Positions 10,667-21,101 of a stretch of 64,000 nt of DNA are shown here, piece by piece. Numbering within the stretch: position 1 is the first letter of the stretch; each line of letters begins with the position of its first letter. The position numbers and the translations under genes are program-made. Origin of the DNA: Phaeodactylum tricornutum CCAP 1055/1 (Eukaryota > Bacillariophyta > Bacillariophyceae > Surirellales > Neidiaceae); NCBI RefSeq assembly GCF_000150955.2, contig NC_011678.1, positions 329,518-393,517 on the forward strand. Direction: 5' to 3'. The notes below the pieces were generated by a model. That model did no database searches, was not told the DNA's origin, and saw only the letters and a list, made by a program, of their open reading frames with translations.

Positions 10667-12443
10667 ATGAACATCCTTTTTTCAAAGCCTGATTGGTTCC
10701 GTGTGCTGTTGCTGTCGGCACTAGCGCTGAGGTGTCGACCCGTGGAAGCCGTTCCCGGCCAAACCTTGGTGCACCTGGTGCAAGATACGCTCTACAACTT
10801 ACGGAACGAAGACAATTCCAACCTGGTGTATTCGTCTATCGTTGCATTCTTGTTGATGGTGCTACTGCAGAGATTCTATCGGCACCGGGCTATGCTTTGT
10901 TACGGCATGCCGGTTATGACGCACCCTCCGCAGGGACGACCATGGCCATTCCTGGGACACGCTCTAAATTTCCTGAGTTACAGACCATGGGATTTGCTGA
11001 TGAGCTGGCACAATCTCTACGGCCCAATCGTCTGCTTCGACCTTTTGGGATCAACCATGTTCAGTCTAGCATCGCCCAGTCTCCTCAAGCTAGTGTTGCA
11101 GTCCAAAATCCAGTCGGTCAAGAAGGATATAAGCAACACCATGAAGCACTTTATAGTTATTCTTGGCACCGGCATTGTTACTTCCGAAAATCAGTCCTGG
11201 ATTAAACAACGACTCAAGATGAGCCATCCTCTCCGCGTCGAAGTTCTCGAAATGATCCCCCGTCAAACATTGCTTGCGGTCCAACGCTGGATGACAAAAT
11301 TGGATGCAGCTTGCGAGACACAGGAATCGGTTGAAGTGGGATCGTCCTTGAGACATTTGACGCTACAGGTTATTTCTGGAACTTTCTTGTCCCTGTCGGC
11401 AGAAGAATCCGACTCGACGTTTGCAAAGATGTACCTACCCATCGTTGACGAATCTAATCTGCGGGTTTGGCACCCTTACAGAGCTTACCTCTTTATGCTA
11501 CCGGTTTTTTGGAAGTACCTGTGGAATGTACATAACTTGAACAGGTACGTGTCGCACTTGATTCGGGTTCGATGGCTGGTTCGTCAACAGGAACGTATCA
11601 ACGGCGGATCGGTCCGAACCCAGGATATTTTGGACGGCGTCTTGAAGGCACACGAGAAAGAATTTCCGCACCAGATGAACCTACCAGAAATGGCGGTGCG
11701 TCAATTTAGAGATGAAATGAAAACTTTTATGTTGGCAGGTCACGAAACTTCCGCAGCTATGATGACATGGACACTGTATGAGCTGCTGGCCAACACGGCA
11801 TTGATGCAACGGGTTTCTGAGGAAGGCGCGTCCTTGTTTGCGCGGAATGTGGACTGGAGTAGGGCGGGAGCCGATGAATTACCTTCGAACGACCAGTTGA
11901 AGCATTTGATACTATCAGAAGCCTGTTTAAGGGTAAGTCTCACTGCATTCGCTACGGACTTGGAGAATAGAGTTTCGCTTTATGATGTGCTCACATGTCC
12001 TATTCTTAAAGGAATCTTTGAGAAAATACTCTGTCGTTCCAATCGTTGCGCGACGAACGGTTGAAGACTTATACCTAGAGGACGGCAAGTACTTTATTCC
12101 GAAGGGCAGCTCGTTTTTGATCAATATTCAAGCTATTCACCATGATCCAAACCTGTGGCCCAATCCAATGAGATTCGATCCTGATCGATTTGTGGATGGG
12201 GAAATTGTCCCATACACTTTTCTTCCTTTTATCGCGGGCCCTCGGAATTGTTTGGGGCAGCATTTGGCACTGCTTGAGAGCAAAATGGTAATTTCGTTGC
12301 TCGCGCAACGCTATATTTTCTCGCTCGGAGAAGGCGCTACGTTAGAAGTGGACGACTGGGAAAACGATAAAGACCCTAGGCATCGGTTTATGGTCCCTGT
12401 TGTTCCCAAAGAGGAGCTCAAAGTTACCGTTCAAAGGAAGTAA
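10667..12443 (+). CDS. Cytochrome P450 monooxygenase
   Basis: Exons 10667-11932 and 12012-12443 join in phase 0 across a 79-bp intron (AGG|GTAAGT ... CTTAAAG), giving 565 residues. The N-terminus is hydrophobic (two stretches, about residues 8-20 and 55-70), consistent with ER or plastid-envelope anchoring. Hallmarks in order are a Pro-rich hinge (PPQGRPWPFLGH), the I-helix oxygen-binding motif AGHETSA, the K-helix ExxR in ESLRKYS, reconstituted exactly across the splice junction, and the heme loop FIAGPRNCLGQ with ligand Cys at about 502. It uses NADPH-derived electrons to insert oxygen into a lipophilic substrate. The C-terminal motifs resemble the CYP4/CYP97-like clans, but the substrate cannot be told. 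An upstream in-frame TTG at 10643 is an unlikely start. Confidence 0.93.
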
Positions 12444-12503
12444 AATGATTACGCTAATTCTTAGGCTAACGGACGAGAAATCTTTTCCCAATTCTTGAAT
12501 GAT

Positions 12504-13271
12504 CTACAACTTGGTAGCGTCCGGTAGAGGCATCTGATTTGCTGGGTTATCCGGACTCTTCTTCCAGAGCTGCCATACTTTTTCTTTGTATTGCGATAGC
12601 CTCAACCCAGGATAGTCCGCCTTGATTCCAGGCATTGTTCGCTCCTCAAACTCGACGTACAATGCCTTGGCTGATTTGGCGAGAGTTCCGGATGTCGGCA
12701 CTTTCACGTTGAGTCCCTTGAGGGCTGCTTCAATGCCGCTTGTTCCTTCAGATTCCATACGGGCCTTGTTAGCTCGTCGTCCTACTTCGTGGGCTTCATC
12801 CCCGCCCATCATCTGATGCGTGTTGGCCAGCAAAGGATCCATGGGGGCAGGCTCTTCCTTTGGTCTATCTGTCTCCTGTTTCGTTTTGATCATCTCAGCC
12901 TTTTTCTTCTTAACCTTCTTATCAGCCGCCTTTTGCAAAGCATCTTCAAGTAGTTCTAGCTCGTTTTTCGCTTTCTTTTTCTTCTTTGCCACACCAGCCG
13001 ATGCTTTTCTGGTAGTCGTACCAGAAGCCAACTCGGCCTCTTCTTGAGCGAGTAGCTCGGCCTTCTCCTTGGCTCTTCTTGCCGCCTCATCAGATTTTCG
13101 AGCAGCTGCATCCTCTCGTTCCGTTTTTTTGAGGTTCGCACCCTTATCCCAATCCTTGGCCTCGGCGGCTTCGCGTTTCTTGGCTTCTTCCGCGTATTTT
13201 TTGGCCTCGTTCTCCGCCTTTCGATCCTTGCCAGCCACTGACTTAGCGTTGGGTCCTTTTTTCCCGGCCAT
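12504..13271 (-). CDS. CCDC124/Lso2-like ribosome-associated coiled-coil protein
   Basis: A 255-residue single-exon protein. Residues 1-150 are highly charged (Ala/Lys/Glu) and form a long coiled-coil, beginning MAGKKGPNAKSVAGKDRKAE like the KSA..R start of CCDC124. The C-terminal 45 residues match the family's conserved domain: FEERTMPGIKADYPGLRLSQ, then KKSPDNPANQ. In human and yeast (CCDC124, Lso2) this protein binds idle or hibernating 80S ribosomes near the A site and GTPase centre and helps recovery from stress. It is convergent with the P450 gene (60 bp between stops). Confidence 0.93.
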   Translation of the reverse strand: MAGKKGPNAKSVAGKDRKAENEAKKYAEEAKKREAAEAKDWDKGANLKKTEREDAAARKSDEAARRAKEKAELLAQEEAELASGTTTRKASAGVAKKKKKAKNELELLEDALQKAADKKVKKKKAEMIKTKQETDRPKEEPAPMDPLLANTHQMMGGDEAHEVGRRANKARMESEGTSGIEAALKGLNVKVPTSGTLAKSAKALYVEFEERTMPGIKADYPGLRLSQYKEKVWQLWKKSPDNPANQMPLPDATKL

Positions 13272-13526
13272 GTTGGATTCTACGCTACCTAGTTTATATG
13301 GCGATGCTGTACGGCGTGTTGAGCTTTGTTCTTGATTCCTTTTGTGTTATTTCGTTGTAGCGCGATGTACCCTATCTTGAAAAGAAATCGGTAAATTTAC
13401 ATTCTCTGTCAGTTCTCGCACCTGACTATGAATTTTGTTTTGGGTCGGTAGTTCACGCGCCAAGCTTGACAGTGAGTATGCTATTCGTGATAGCTACAGC
13501 TGGCTAGGTAGAGACACAGTTAAAAA

Positions 13527-14750
13527 CTACCTAGTAGAAGCTTCAAAGCGTTCACAATCTTTTTGCGGAAGTGTATCGCTTTCCACTCGCTTGATACCAA
13601 GTAGAACAGCAGGACCAACGCGACCTTCCAACAATTGCAGTTCTGGCTGATGCATGGAAGAATCAAGCCATACAAAGTCCATCTTTTTCTCACATCGTTC
13701 AATCACGGTATGTAGCTGCCAGGCTGTTGGCTCCGCGAACAGGAAAAGGGTACCAGCTGGTGCCCTATCGGTAAGACTATCATAGAAGGAATGCCACCTC
13801 TCCCTGGTTTCGGACAGAAGGTACGAAGTGACAAACAAGTCGACTGATATCTCCTGATCAGACCTAGCTCGACTATCGCTGGCAAGTCTCCTAGCAGCTT
13901 CGTTCTCTTCATTAGACCAATCGACCAGGACGTTGCAAGAATCAGTTTCTAAGCTATCTATGTACAACGGAAGCAACAACGACTCGAGAGGGTGTACAAT
14001 ACGACTCCAATCTGGCATCGCCCAGTCGAACAAAACAGCTCGCTCCAAGTTCCTTCGAGGCTTGAGTTTGGATAGAAACACAGCTACTCCGACGGCGTCA
14101 CACCCTGGGCCGCATCCTATGCTACAAAGGGACCGAATCTGGTGCAGCTTCTCCCAAAGTCTTCCAGCCACAGTCTGTTCCCTTGAGGTCTCAACGTCGG
14201 ACTGCGAAAACTTCGCTAGACTTTCAACTCTCGCCAGCGAATCTGCAACCAACACAGCTCTTTCGTTGAATTTCAGTCTCGTATATCCTCGTAAGGCAGC
14301 ATAGTTCTGAAACATGACTCGTTCTTGAGTTCCTTTAGTCATGTTTTGCAGCAGAGTTTTAGACTCGTCGTTCCGAATTCTTTTAAGCTCTTGCAATGAC
14401 TTTTTTTCGCTGGGGTTTTCCTCCGAGTCCACCAACTGAAGTAGTTTGTGGTAAATCTGTTCAATCGCTGGGAAGAAGACAGATCCGCACCCTTGACGAT
14501 CTGGATCGTCGGAAACCTTTCCTACCCCAAAATCATGTCCATTGCTTCTACTTTCCTGGTCCATTCTATCCAGTGCTTTTCTGGTCTCCTCTTCCAAAGA
14601 TTTGTTTTTCCTCGTTTTGGCTTGTTGTAGACGGACCTCAAGCTTCCGGCGACGCACGGAGCGCTTGAGCCGTTTTTTTAGCTCACGCTTGGCTTCTTTT
14701 TCTTCCGCCGACAATTCCTGATTAGGGCGCTGCATAGAATAAGATGACAT
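13527..14750 (-). CDS. SAM-dependent methyltransferase-like protein
   Basis: A 407-residue protein starting at MSSYSMQRPNQ; the longer frame begins with GTG. The first 70 residues are a basic helical segment (KRELKKRLKRSVRRRK) that could bind RNA or act as a nuclear signal. From about 190 a Rossmann-type fold appears: SLCSIGCGPGCDAVGVAVFL fits methyltransferase motif I (GxGxG-like), RAVLFDWAMPDW motif II, and VDLFVTSYLLSET the motif IV strand, with a later TLFLFAEPTAW strand. Class I SAM methyltransferase is therefore likely. The substrate is unknown and no NPPY-type amino-methylation motif is visible. The frame is intact and there is no targeting peptide. Confidence 0.72.
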   Translation of the reverse strand: MSSYSMQRPNQELSAEEKEAKRELKKRLKRSVRRRKLEVRLQQAKTRKNKSLEEETRKALDRMDQESRSNGHDFGVGKVSDDPDRQGCGSVFFPAIEQIYHKLLQLVDSEENPSEKKSLQELKRIRNDESKTLLQNMTKGTQERVMFQNYAALRGYTRLKFNERAVLVADSLARVESLAKFSQSDVETSREQTVAGRLWEKLHQIRSLCSIGCGPGCDAVGVAVFLSKLKPRRNLERAVLFDWAMPDWSRIVHPLESLLLPLYIDSLETDSCNVLVDWSNEENEAARRLASDSRARSDQEISVDLFVTSYLLSETRERWHSFYDSLTDRAPAGTLFLFAEPTAWQLHTVIERCEKKMDFVWLDSSMHQPELQLLEGRVGPAVLLGIKRVESDTLPQKDCERFEASTR

Positions 14751-15310
14751 GCTGCTAATCGTGAAGTTCACATGTGTATCCTTACTTTCTTTGTTTGGTC
14801 GCGTTGATATGTTTCGTTGTGAAACGAAGCCCGAGACGGCATGGCATGGCGGTGGTCGGAATCGAGCTTCAACGCAAATTTAAAGATTCAGATTTGACTG
14901 CATCAGTGTATCGCTCTCTGCAGAGCTCTCTTCTCGAGCTCTAGCTAGCTAGCTACCTAGTATAGTTGTAAGGAAAGAAGGGAGGAGTCTAGGAGAGCAT
15001 CAAATTCAAACACATTTCCAGTTAGTAGGTATACCGCTTGTAATCCTCCTACTTTAAAAAAAATAGATTTACACTTATTGTTGGTTCGCGCCGGCGAAAT
15101 ATTCCAGAGCGGGGTATCTGTATCTGTGATGTAAGTAAAGATCTGGAAACGTCAATGCTGTCCAAAACCGAGCCACTAGCTAGAGTGGCGCTGTTGGTCA
15201 GTAACTCGGACGAGAATGACCAGAGCTCACTGTTGCACTCTCCAATCATACTCGGAAGAGATCTTGTCTCATTGACTGTGAAAGACTGATTTTCGCAAGG
15301 ACTGTGGAAG
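14751..15310. other. Intergenic region with short CTAG/AGCT tract
   Basis: About 560 bp between divergent genes. It contains a short (CTAG)n-like tract around 14941-14960 within an AGCT-rich patch, and a run of A at about 15055-15062. No gene was recognised. Confidence 0.5.
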
Positions 15311-16258
15311 ATGTGGAAACTTTTCTGTGCCGTAGCAGTCTTTGTAGGAGTGATCGCCGTGCGCGTGAACGGCCAACAGTGTACGCTTTGTGCGGATGGC
15401 TCGGCCTCCAATCCAAACGGCACAATTGGTGCAGCTCCATGTTCGGACATCGAGGCGGTTATTGGCTCGACACCCGCGAACTCAACCCAGTGCCGTGATG
15501 TGCAGCTCCAAGGATTCCTAAATTGTGGCTGCCCTACTTTTCCAGGCTCCTTTTGCCCCATGTGCGCCGATGGTTTCTTCAGCATTGCGCAACCCAACAA
15601 ACAGATTCCTATTTTGAACGATATGACCTGCGAAGATGCACTATTTGCCGAGATTGCGGTTGAAAACGCTTGCAGCGATATCGAGCGCACGGCCCACTTT
15701 TGCGGCTGCCCCGGTGCACCGGAACCTATCTGCACTTTGTGTGCCAACGGACCGGCGCCATCCAAACCTACCCGGCGGCTGCCGCCTAGTTTTACCCTCA
15801 CCTGCGCTGATTACAGCGACCTTGTCGAGTTTTCATTAGACGAAAGTGAATGCGCCGATGCAATCAACGGAACGCTCCCTATACACACCTCCACATACTG
15901 TGGTTGTGTCAATGTCTCTACTCCCGTGCCTACTTGCAGCCTTTGTGGCGACGCCGCTTTGATAAACGCAGACATGAATGTAGCCGAGCCGGATGTAACT
16001 TGCCAAGAATTGTTCGAAATGGCTCCATTTTTAAAGGATCAGTTGTATTGCTCCGCCCTGCAAGCTAACTTCACAATATGCTGCGAAGGAGGCGCCGTAC
16101 CGGCGCCTACAATGTCTCCAACCACTGCGCCAGATCGATCCCCTCAAGCTCAAACGGAGTCGCCATCAACAGATCTTACGAGTGGTGCACGCTGGCATGC
16201 AAGTATCTGGCTTCTTTGTGCTCTGTCTGTTGCTATGGTAGCATCCCAAACTCCTTAA
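15311..16258 (+). CDS. Secreted Cys-repeat protein, probably surface anchored
   Basis: A 315-residue protein with a clear signal peptide (MWKLFCAVAVFVGVIAVRVNG). The mature part has four imperfect repeats of about 60 residues, each opening with C-x-x-C as in QCTLCADG, CPMCADG, CTLCANG and CSLCGD, and ending in a NCGCP/CGCP/CGCV-type pair, with further paired cysteines inside. The spacing implies disulphide-stabilised modules. The tail (about 270-295) is Thr/Ser/Pro-rich and is followed by a C-terminal hydrophobic stretch (WLLCALSVAMVA), which could be a GPI signal or a membrane anchor. I do not know a named family; such repeats occur in diatom and stramenopile extracellular proteins. It is convergent with Nup107. 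Confidence 0.82.
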   Translation: MWKLFCAVAVFVGVIAVRVNGQQCTLCADGSASNPNGTIGAAPCSDIEAVIGSTPANSTQCRDVQLQGFLNCGCPTFPGSFCPMCADGFFSIAQPNKQIPILNDMTCEDALFAEIAVENACSDIERTAHFCGCPGAPEPICTLCANGPAPSKPTRRLPPSFTLTCADYSDLVEFSLDESECADAINGTLPIHTSTYCGCVNVSTPVPTCSLCGDAALINADMNVAEPDVTCQELFEMAPFLKDQLYCSALQANFTICCEGGAVPAPTMSPTTAPDRSPQAQTESPSTDLTSGARWHASIWLLCALSVAMVASQTP

Positions 16259-16447
16259 TATAAACGCCAGAAGAACGCGGAAGCTCGACAGAGTGAATCA
16301 CGGTCTTCCGAAAGTGTAGCTGGATTTTGTTTGTTCGTGTTGCAATATGTGATTCCCTTGGAAGATAAGGATTAGTTGCTGCTAGTTCTTCAGCTTTGCA
16401 ATTGAATTAGAGCTCTTTGATTACCCGAAAATTACAATACTTGGATA

Positions 16448-19400
16448 CTAGTCTCTTTTCGTAGTATAAAAGAGGTTGGCTACAGACGCCTCCGCTAAAT
16501 CGGAAACGAGCTGTTTCTTTTCTGCCGTCCCGAAAGCAGAGAGGATACCATAGGTTTCTGATGCAACAACATTGGCAATTTCCAATGCTTGCTGTGGCCA
16601 ATAGAAAGGGGCGATTGGAGATATTTCACCGTCCTGGGGACTGTCGAGCGAATCCAACACAGCGGAAGGGCTTTCACTCAGTTGAGCAACAGCATCGTCC
16701 ATGGAGGATGACATCCACACTGCCGTCTCCATGCAGACTTCGCAATAGCTAGAAATACAATGCGGTAAAATTTTGCGGCGCAAGGCATCGAGTTCGGCCG
16801 AACGAGCGTTTTGGTCGCAGTGCCTTGATGCGGCATCGTAGTCCAGTAACAACCACCCGCCTCTATACTTTAGGACGGCGGAAAGAGCTTTGAGTGCGCT
16901 ATTAGACGCCCTCACGACAGAGAAGCTAGCCTTGCGCTTCTCTTCGAGCAAAGCACGGCGTTCGATCTTCAATGCCACCGAGACGTCTGTTTCATCCAAC
17001 CGACCAATGTCGATCCGATCATCAATAAGTTTGGTGGTGCTTTCAACAGTAGAAATAATCTCACGCCAGTGGTCAATAGCTTGAGTCGCATCCAAGTAGT
17101 ATTGCAGTGCCATGTGTTCACGTCGCCACGTGTCTACATCCGCTGCTTCATCTTCTCCATTGCCTTCCGCTAACTCCAAGACACTTTCCAGCCGAAAGTC
17201 TTCGACGAAAAGTATGGCACTCGCTCGACGACCCCCAAGAAGGAAGTGCCGTAGCAGTGAGTTAGAAAATACGAGAGCATCCACCGTATGGTCTTGACTG
17301 TAAGAAAGCCACGCAATCGAGCGCATCTTTTGGACATCCAAACGAGTGGGAGTGTCGACACAGGAATTCTCTGTATCCGTCGTTTGCAAAGTAGCTTGTA
17401 CCACATTCTGAAGAACTACCAAATCTAAACCTGCACGCGGTAAAAGTTCACGCATCTGTTCAACAATCGTTCTGCGGCCTTCTTGACTGTCAAGGCTTTG
17501 CAGCATATTGGGAAGTTGAGACGTCAAGACCGACTCCGGTAGCAACGACGCGTAAAGTACAAGCAAATGCCATAGTTCTTCGCGGGTGGACAAATACTGC
17601 AAGTACTTCAACAACATTCTGTTCTTCCAGTCCGAAACTCCTTGAATGAAGATTGGCGTTGTGCCTACCGCTAGTGAATCCAAGTACAAACCCAGGTGGG
17701 TGAGGAACCGTAGCTGCATTTCTCCTGCATCGTCCAAGTCCGCCATTGAGTCCTGTAGGTAAGACGCAATCGAACTTTTGCCAACCAGAAAACTCGAAGT
17801 GGCATCCGTCACTACATCGTCATCTTTGACTTCGTCAAAAACAGAGCTTGGTAAGATATTATGAATAACAGAGGCCTCATCTTCAGCAGCAATGTCAGCA
17901 GTGTCACGAAGCTGCTGGAGTTCGTGTTGTGCGAACTGTGTTCCAGGGAAGGGAGGGCGGTATTGCCGACGAAGATTGTTGTGTTTGTGTAGCAGGTCAT
18001 CTTCGGTGCGACCGATCATGCATCGGAAGGCAACATACAGACACTTCTCCCACGTCCTGAGGGATGGGTTCAAGAGGGCAATCTTAAGATTATTGGAAAG
18101 AATGGCGGCAATCGCAGCTTCGTCTGCCGCCGCCTTTCCCTTTTGATGCAGCGCTTCGGCATTTTTCCACATCATGCGCTTCCACAAAGCACGGCGGGGA
18201 TTTCCCGTGGGGATCCGATCCATCGTCTCGGTTGCGAGGTTCGGCTTGTGCACGACACCTTGTGGTTTCCCTCCACTCCAAAGCGCCGCTCGCCAAGGAG
18301 CGCCACTATCACGAGCCAATATTTGTGCGTCCTCCTCTCGTCCGGCCAAAATCAAGGCCAACGCATTTTTCAGTATTTCCGCATCCTTGTCCGTCTCGGG
18401 CAAACCTTCTTGCCGCAGGAGCTTGGAATCACAAATTATGGTGGCATGGCGAGCGCGGGTGGATCCTGTCGGCAACTGCTGATGAAAACAGGCTTCCAGC
18501 CAACGCATGATGCACTGACGACGACGAAGCAATGATGGACACTCAGACGTATTCAGTTGCAATGCCTGCGTGAGTTCCAGTGGGGCGGCGTTGACCTTGG
18601 CAGCGAGGGAATCAACATAGGCCAACAGTGAACTCTCGTGCTGGTGTAGAGAGGCAGCATCGTCAGCCCAGATCAAGGTATCTAAACTCAACTCTCGTAA
18701 ATGCGACAGGAGGAGCCAGAAGTTGCCCTCTTTGCGTGCCAAACGAGCATCGCTTGCATTGACATGGTCCGAGGAGAGGTTGTGTAAGGAACGCAAGAAC
18801 GCAACGTCCGCTCGTGTTTCGTCCAAGATTAACGCATCTCCATCCCGGTTCGCGATGAAAAGGTCGTCGGGAACAAGCTCCATGGCGTCGTCGAACGGTA
18901 CGCGCGGTGAGGTTCTCTCCTCCTGGAGTGCCAACGAACGTTGTTTGAGTTCGACGCGTTCCGTGACACGACGTTTGACTTGTACGAAGCGCAATACGGC
19001 ATCGTGATAGCGCCCATACTCGAGAGCATCGTGCCGAGACGATGGGCCAGCCACGTGTCCCGTACGCAGCGTGGTAGGGGTACGCCGCAGATAAGTGTCG
19101 TTCCCGGTGATCCCAGCATCATCCGTGGGAGAGGGTGAACGGAGAGGGACGGGAGACATGATTTCGTCGCGGTCCTGCGACCTGTGACTCGCGTTACTTA
19201 TGATCGGCGTCGTGGCGCGTTCCAGAATCCGCGGCTTTTTGGAATTTGCCGAGCCCGTAACGAGTTCGTCCGTCTCCATGGCGTCGTCATCGTCCGTTGT
19301 TAACGCGCGTTCCAACCAACTTTCTTCCGTACGCTCGTACCGGTACCGTGTTGATGTGCCACTGCTCTCATTGTACAGTCCTTTCTGTAAATTCACTTTC

Positions 19401-19540
19401 CCCAAGTGTGGGGAAACGGCAGTCCCCAACGAATCCATAATCCGGGCGACTGCATCCTCCGCCGCCTGGGTTGTTGTTGGCTCGTACGGCCGCGGATCCT
19501 TGACGCCGCGTTTGCGCACCGATAACGGCGGAAGCGACAT
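16448..19540 (-). CDS. NUP107: Nucleoporin Nup107/Nup84
   Basis: A 1030-residue single-exon protein starting at MSLPPLSVRKRG; the in-frame extension starts with TTG and is less likely. Residues 1-190 are polar and disordered. The rest is helical, as in Nup84/Nup107 of the Y-complex, the outer-ring scaffold of the nuclear pore. Supporting stretches are LSHLRELSLDTLIWADD, GAPWRAALWSGGKP and GNPRRALWKRMMWKNAE, the last matching the conserved GNxxRxLWK motif, and ELWHLLVLYASLLPE near residue 680, where the family has a conserved YxxxLP segment. Length agrees with human Nup107 (about 925) plus a longer disordered head. Confidence 0.88.
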   Translation of the reverse strand: MSLPPLSVRKRGVKDPRPYEPTTTQAAEDAVARIMDSLGTAVSPHLGKVNLQKGLYNESSGTSTRYRYERTEESWLERALTTDDDDAMETDELVTGSANSKKPRILERATTPIISNASHRSQDRDEIMSPVPLRSPSPTDDAGITGNDTYLRRTPTTLRTGHVAGPSSRHDALEYGRYHDAVLRFVQVKRRVTERVELKQRSLALQEERTSPRVPFDDAMELVPDDLFIANRDGDALILDETRADVAFLRSLHNLSSDHVNASDARLARKEGNFWLLLSHLRELSLDTLIWADDAASLHQHESSLLAYVDSLAAKVNAAPLELTQALQLNTSECPSLLRRRQCIMRWLEACFHQQLPTGSTRARHATIICDSKLLRQEGLPETDKDAEILKNALALILAGREEDAQILARDSGAPWRAALWSGGKPQGVVHKPNLATETMDRIPTGNPRRALWKRMMWKNAEALHQKGKAAADEAAIAAILSNNLKIALLNPSLRTWEKCLYVAFRCMIGRTEDDLLHKHNNLRRQYRPPFPGTQFAQHELQQLRDTADIAAEDEASVIHNILPSSVFDEVKDDDVVTDATSSFLVGKSSIASYLQDSMADLDDAGEMQLRFLTHLGLYLDSLAVGTTPIFIQGVSDWKNRMLLKYLQYLSTREELWHLLVLYASLLPESVLTSQLPNMLQSLDSQEGRRTIVEQMRELLPRAGLDLVVLQNVVQATLQTTDTENSCVDTPTRLDVQKMRSIAWLSYSQDHTVDALVFSNSLLRHFLLGGRRASAILFVEDFRLESVLELAEGNGEDEAADVDTWRREHMALQYYLDATQAIDHWREIISTVESTTKLIDDRIDIGRLDETDVSVALKIERRALLEEKRKASFSVVRASNSALKALSAVLKYRGGWLLLDYDAASRHCDQNARSAELDALRRKILPHCISSYCEVCMETAVWMSSSMDDAVAQLSESPSAVLDSLDSPQDGEISPIAPFYWPQQALEIANVVASETYGILSAFGTAEKKQLVSDLAEASVANLFYTTKRD

Positions 19541-20116
19541 GATGAATTCAATGTACCCAATGACGAAACAAAACGGATGCAATGCGTTTAATCAGTGCAG
19601 CGTACAACGAATACTTGTCGACAGAAAGTCTGCTTGGACTCGCAGCACAGTACGTACAGATACTTTTGATTGGTATCGTTGCCCTCGGACGTTCCCCGCC
19701 CTCGTAATCGTTCGATGTGCGGCGCGGTACACACCGACTTTGTTCCGGACGGTAGGCGCTAAAGGATCCGGAAATACTTTGAACCCTAAGGGGGGATTTC
19801 TCACTCTCGTCTGTTGTTGTACCGTCAGCGCAAAGGTGCTTCGCCGTGGGCACGAGCTCTATGAAAAGAATTCACGTGGGCGCACTTCTCTACTATAGGC
19901 GTATACGAATCTATATATAAGTATATGTCGCATAGTATCGCTGAGAATTGAGTCGACGGGACGACGTCCTCGCCTATGTACTCATGAGAAACAAGAGACG
20001 GACAACACAATTTTTGTTTGGTTTGGGTCACCTTGGCAATCACCGTCACTGTCGACAGGCGTTTCCTTCTTCTGGGTTGGCGGTAGCGTAACAAAGAACC
20101 CCAGTGTGCTTCGACA
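19541..20116. other. Divergent promoter region, Nup107 and V-ATPase c-like gene
   Basis: About 575 bp between two start codons on opposite strands. No coding sequence or repeat was recognised. Confidence 0.5.
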
Positions 20117-20870
20117 ATGGCGGACGATGATCAAAACAACAACGGCGACTACTACTATGAAGGCAATCTTTCTACAGCGTGTACAGCGTGGGCGCCAATT
20201 GTAGGTTTTGCGGGTGTCGCATCCGCAGTCGTTTTTGCCAGTAAGTTTCGGACGCCAGAGTTTCGGGGGCAACACGTCCACGACGGTGGTGGTCGATACG
20301 CATCATGCCGGTCCGGCATGAACTGTTTAGTATCTTACTTTGCGCTCTTTGTCAACAGACATGGGTGGTGCCTACGGAACAGCAAAAGCTGGACAAGGTC
20401 TAATGGCAATGGGCGTACACTCTCCCGATCAGCTCATGAAGAACATTATTCCAATTGTCATGGCCGGGGTACTCGGTATTTACGGCCTGATCGTTGCGGT
20501 GATTCTCAACGGAAAGTTCACGACACCCGAAGCCGGAACTGGCTACGCCACATACTCCCAATATTCCGCATTCTCTCATTTGGCAGCTGGTCTCTGCTGC
20601 GGACTTTGTTCACTGGCTTCCGGTTTGGCCATTGGGATCGCCGCCGACGCCGGTACACGAGCCGTCGGGGCGCAGGCTTCCATGGCGGCGTCTTGGAAAA
20701 AGATGGGATTTACGGGTGATTCGGGGGGTCAAGTTAATAGCAGTGGAGACGCCTTGTTTGTGGGAACTGTTCTGATTCAAGTTTTCGCTTCCAACTTGGG
20801 TCTCTACGGACTGATTGCTTCCCTTATATTAACACAGACTGACTACCACTGTGAATCCGGGAACAACTGA
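20117..20870 (+). CDS. V-type ATPase proteolipid (subunit c)-like protein lacking the proton-carrying Glu
   Basis: Exons 20117-20240 and 20359-20870, with a 118-bp intron (CCA|GTAAGT ... CAACAG), give 211 residues. Four transmembrane helices match the 16-kDa proteolipid: helix 1 [12 protein letters not shown] then [11 protein letters not shown], helix 2 [20 protein letters not shown], helix 3 [15 protein letters not shown], helix 4 [19 protein letters not shown]. In active c subunits helix 4 reads F-(A/S)-E-V-L-G and the Glu carries the proton. Here the aligned residues are Ser-Asn (Ser at about 186), so the carboxylate is missing, and none replaces it in helix 2. The loop between helices 3 and 4 is about 20 residues longer than usual, and there is a 28-residue polar N-terminal extension. 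It may be a structural or regulatory proteolipid in an acidified-compartment rotor, or no longer a rotor subunit. Confidence 0.88.
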
Positions 20871-21101
20871 GCAGTGTGGATGTTCTTCTTCTTTGTGCAC
20901 CCACATGACCCACAAACGAACCGCTGTTAATCTCTGTATACACATTGGACCAGAAGACGAGGAGGAGTACTGTCGGATAGTCCGGTGTCGATTCCATCGT
21001 CCCTTGTCATCCGTTAGGCCAGGAGCGCACTCCGTAACGCCACCGCAGGAATACCAGTATATTGCGTTTACTTTATGTTAGATGAAGCGAAATATTACAG
21101 T

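Noticed and set aside
12820-13335. Plus-strand ORFs rich in Ser and Phe
   Set aside because: Mirror frames of the Lys/Glu-rich CCDC124 gene on the minus strand.
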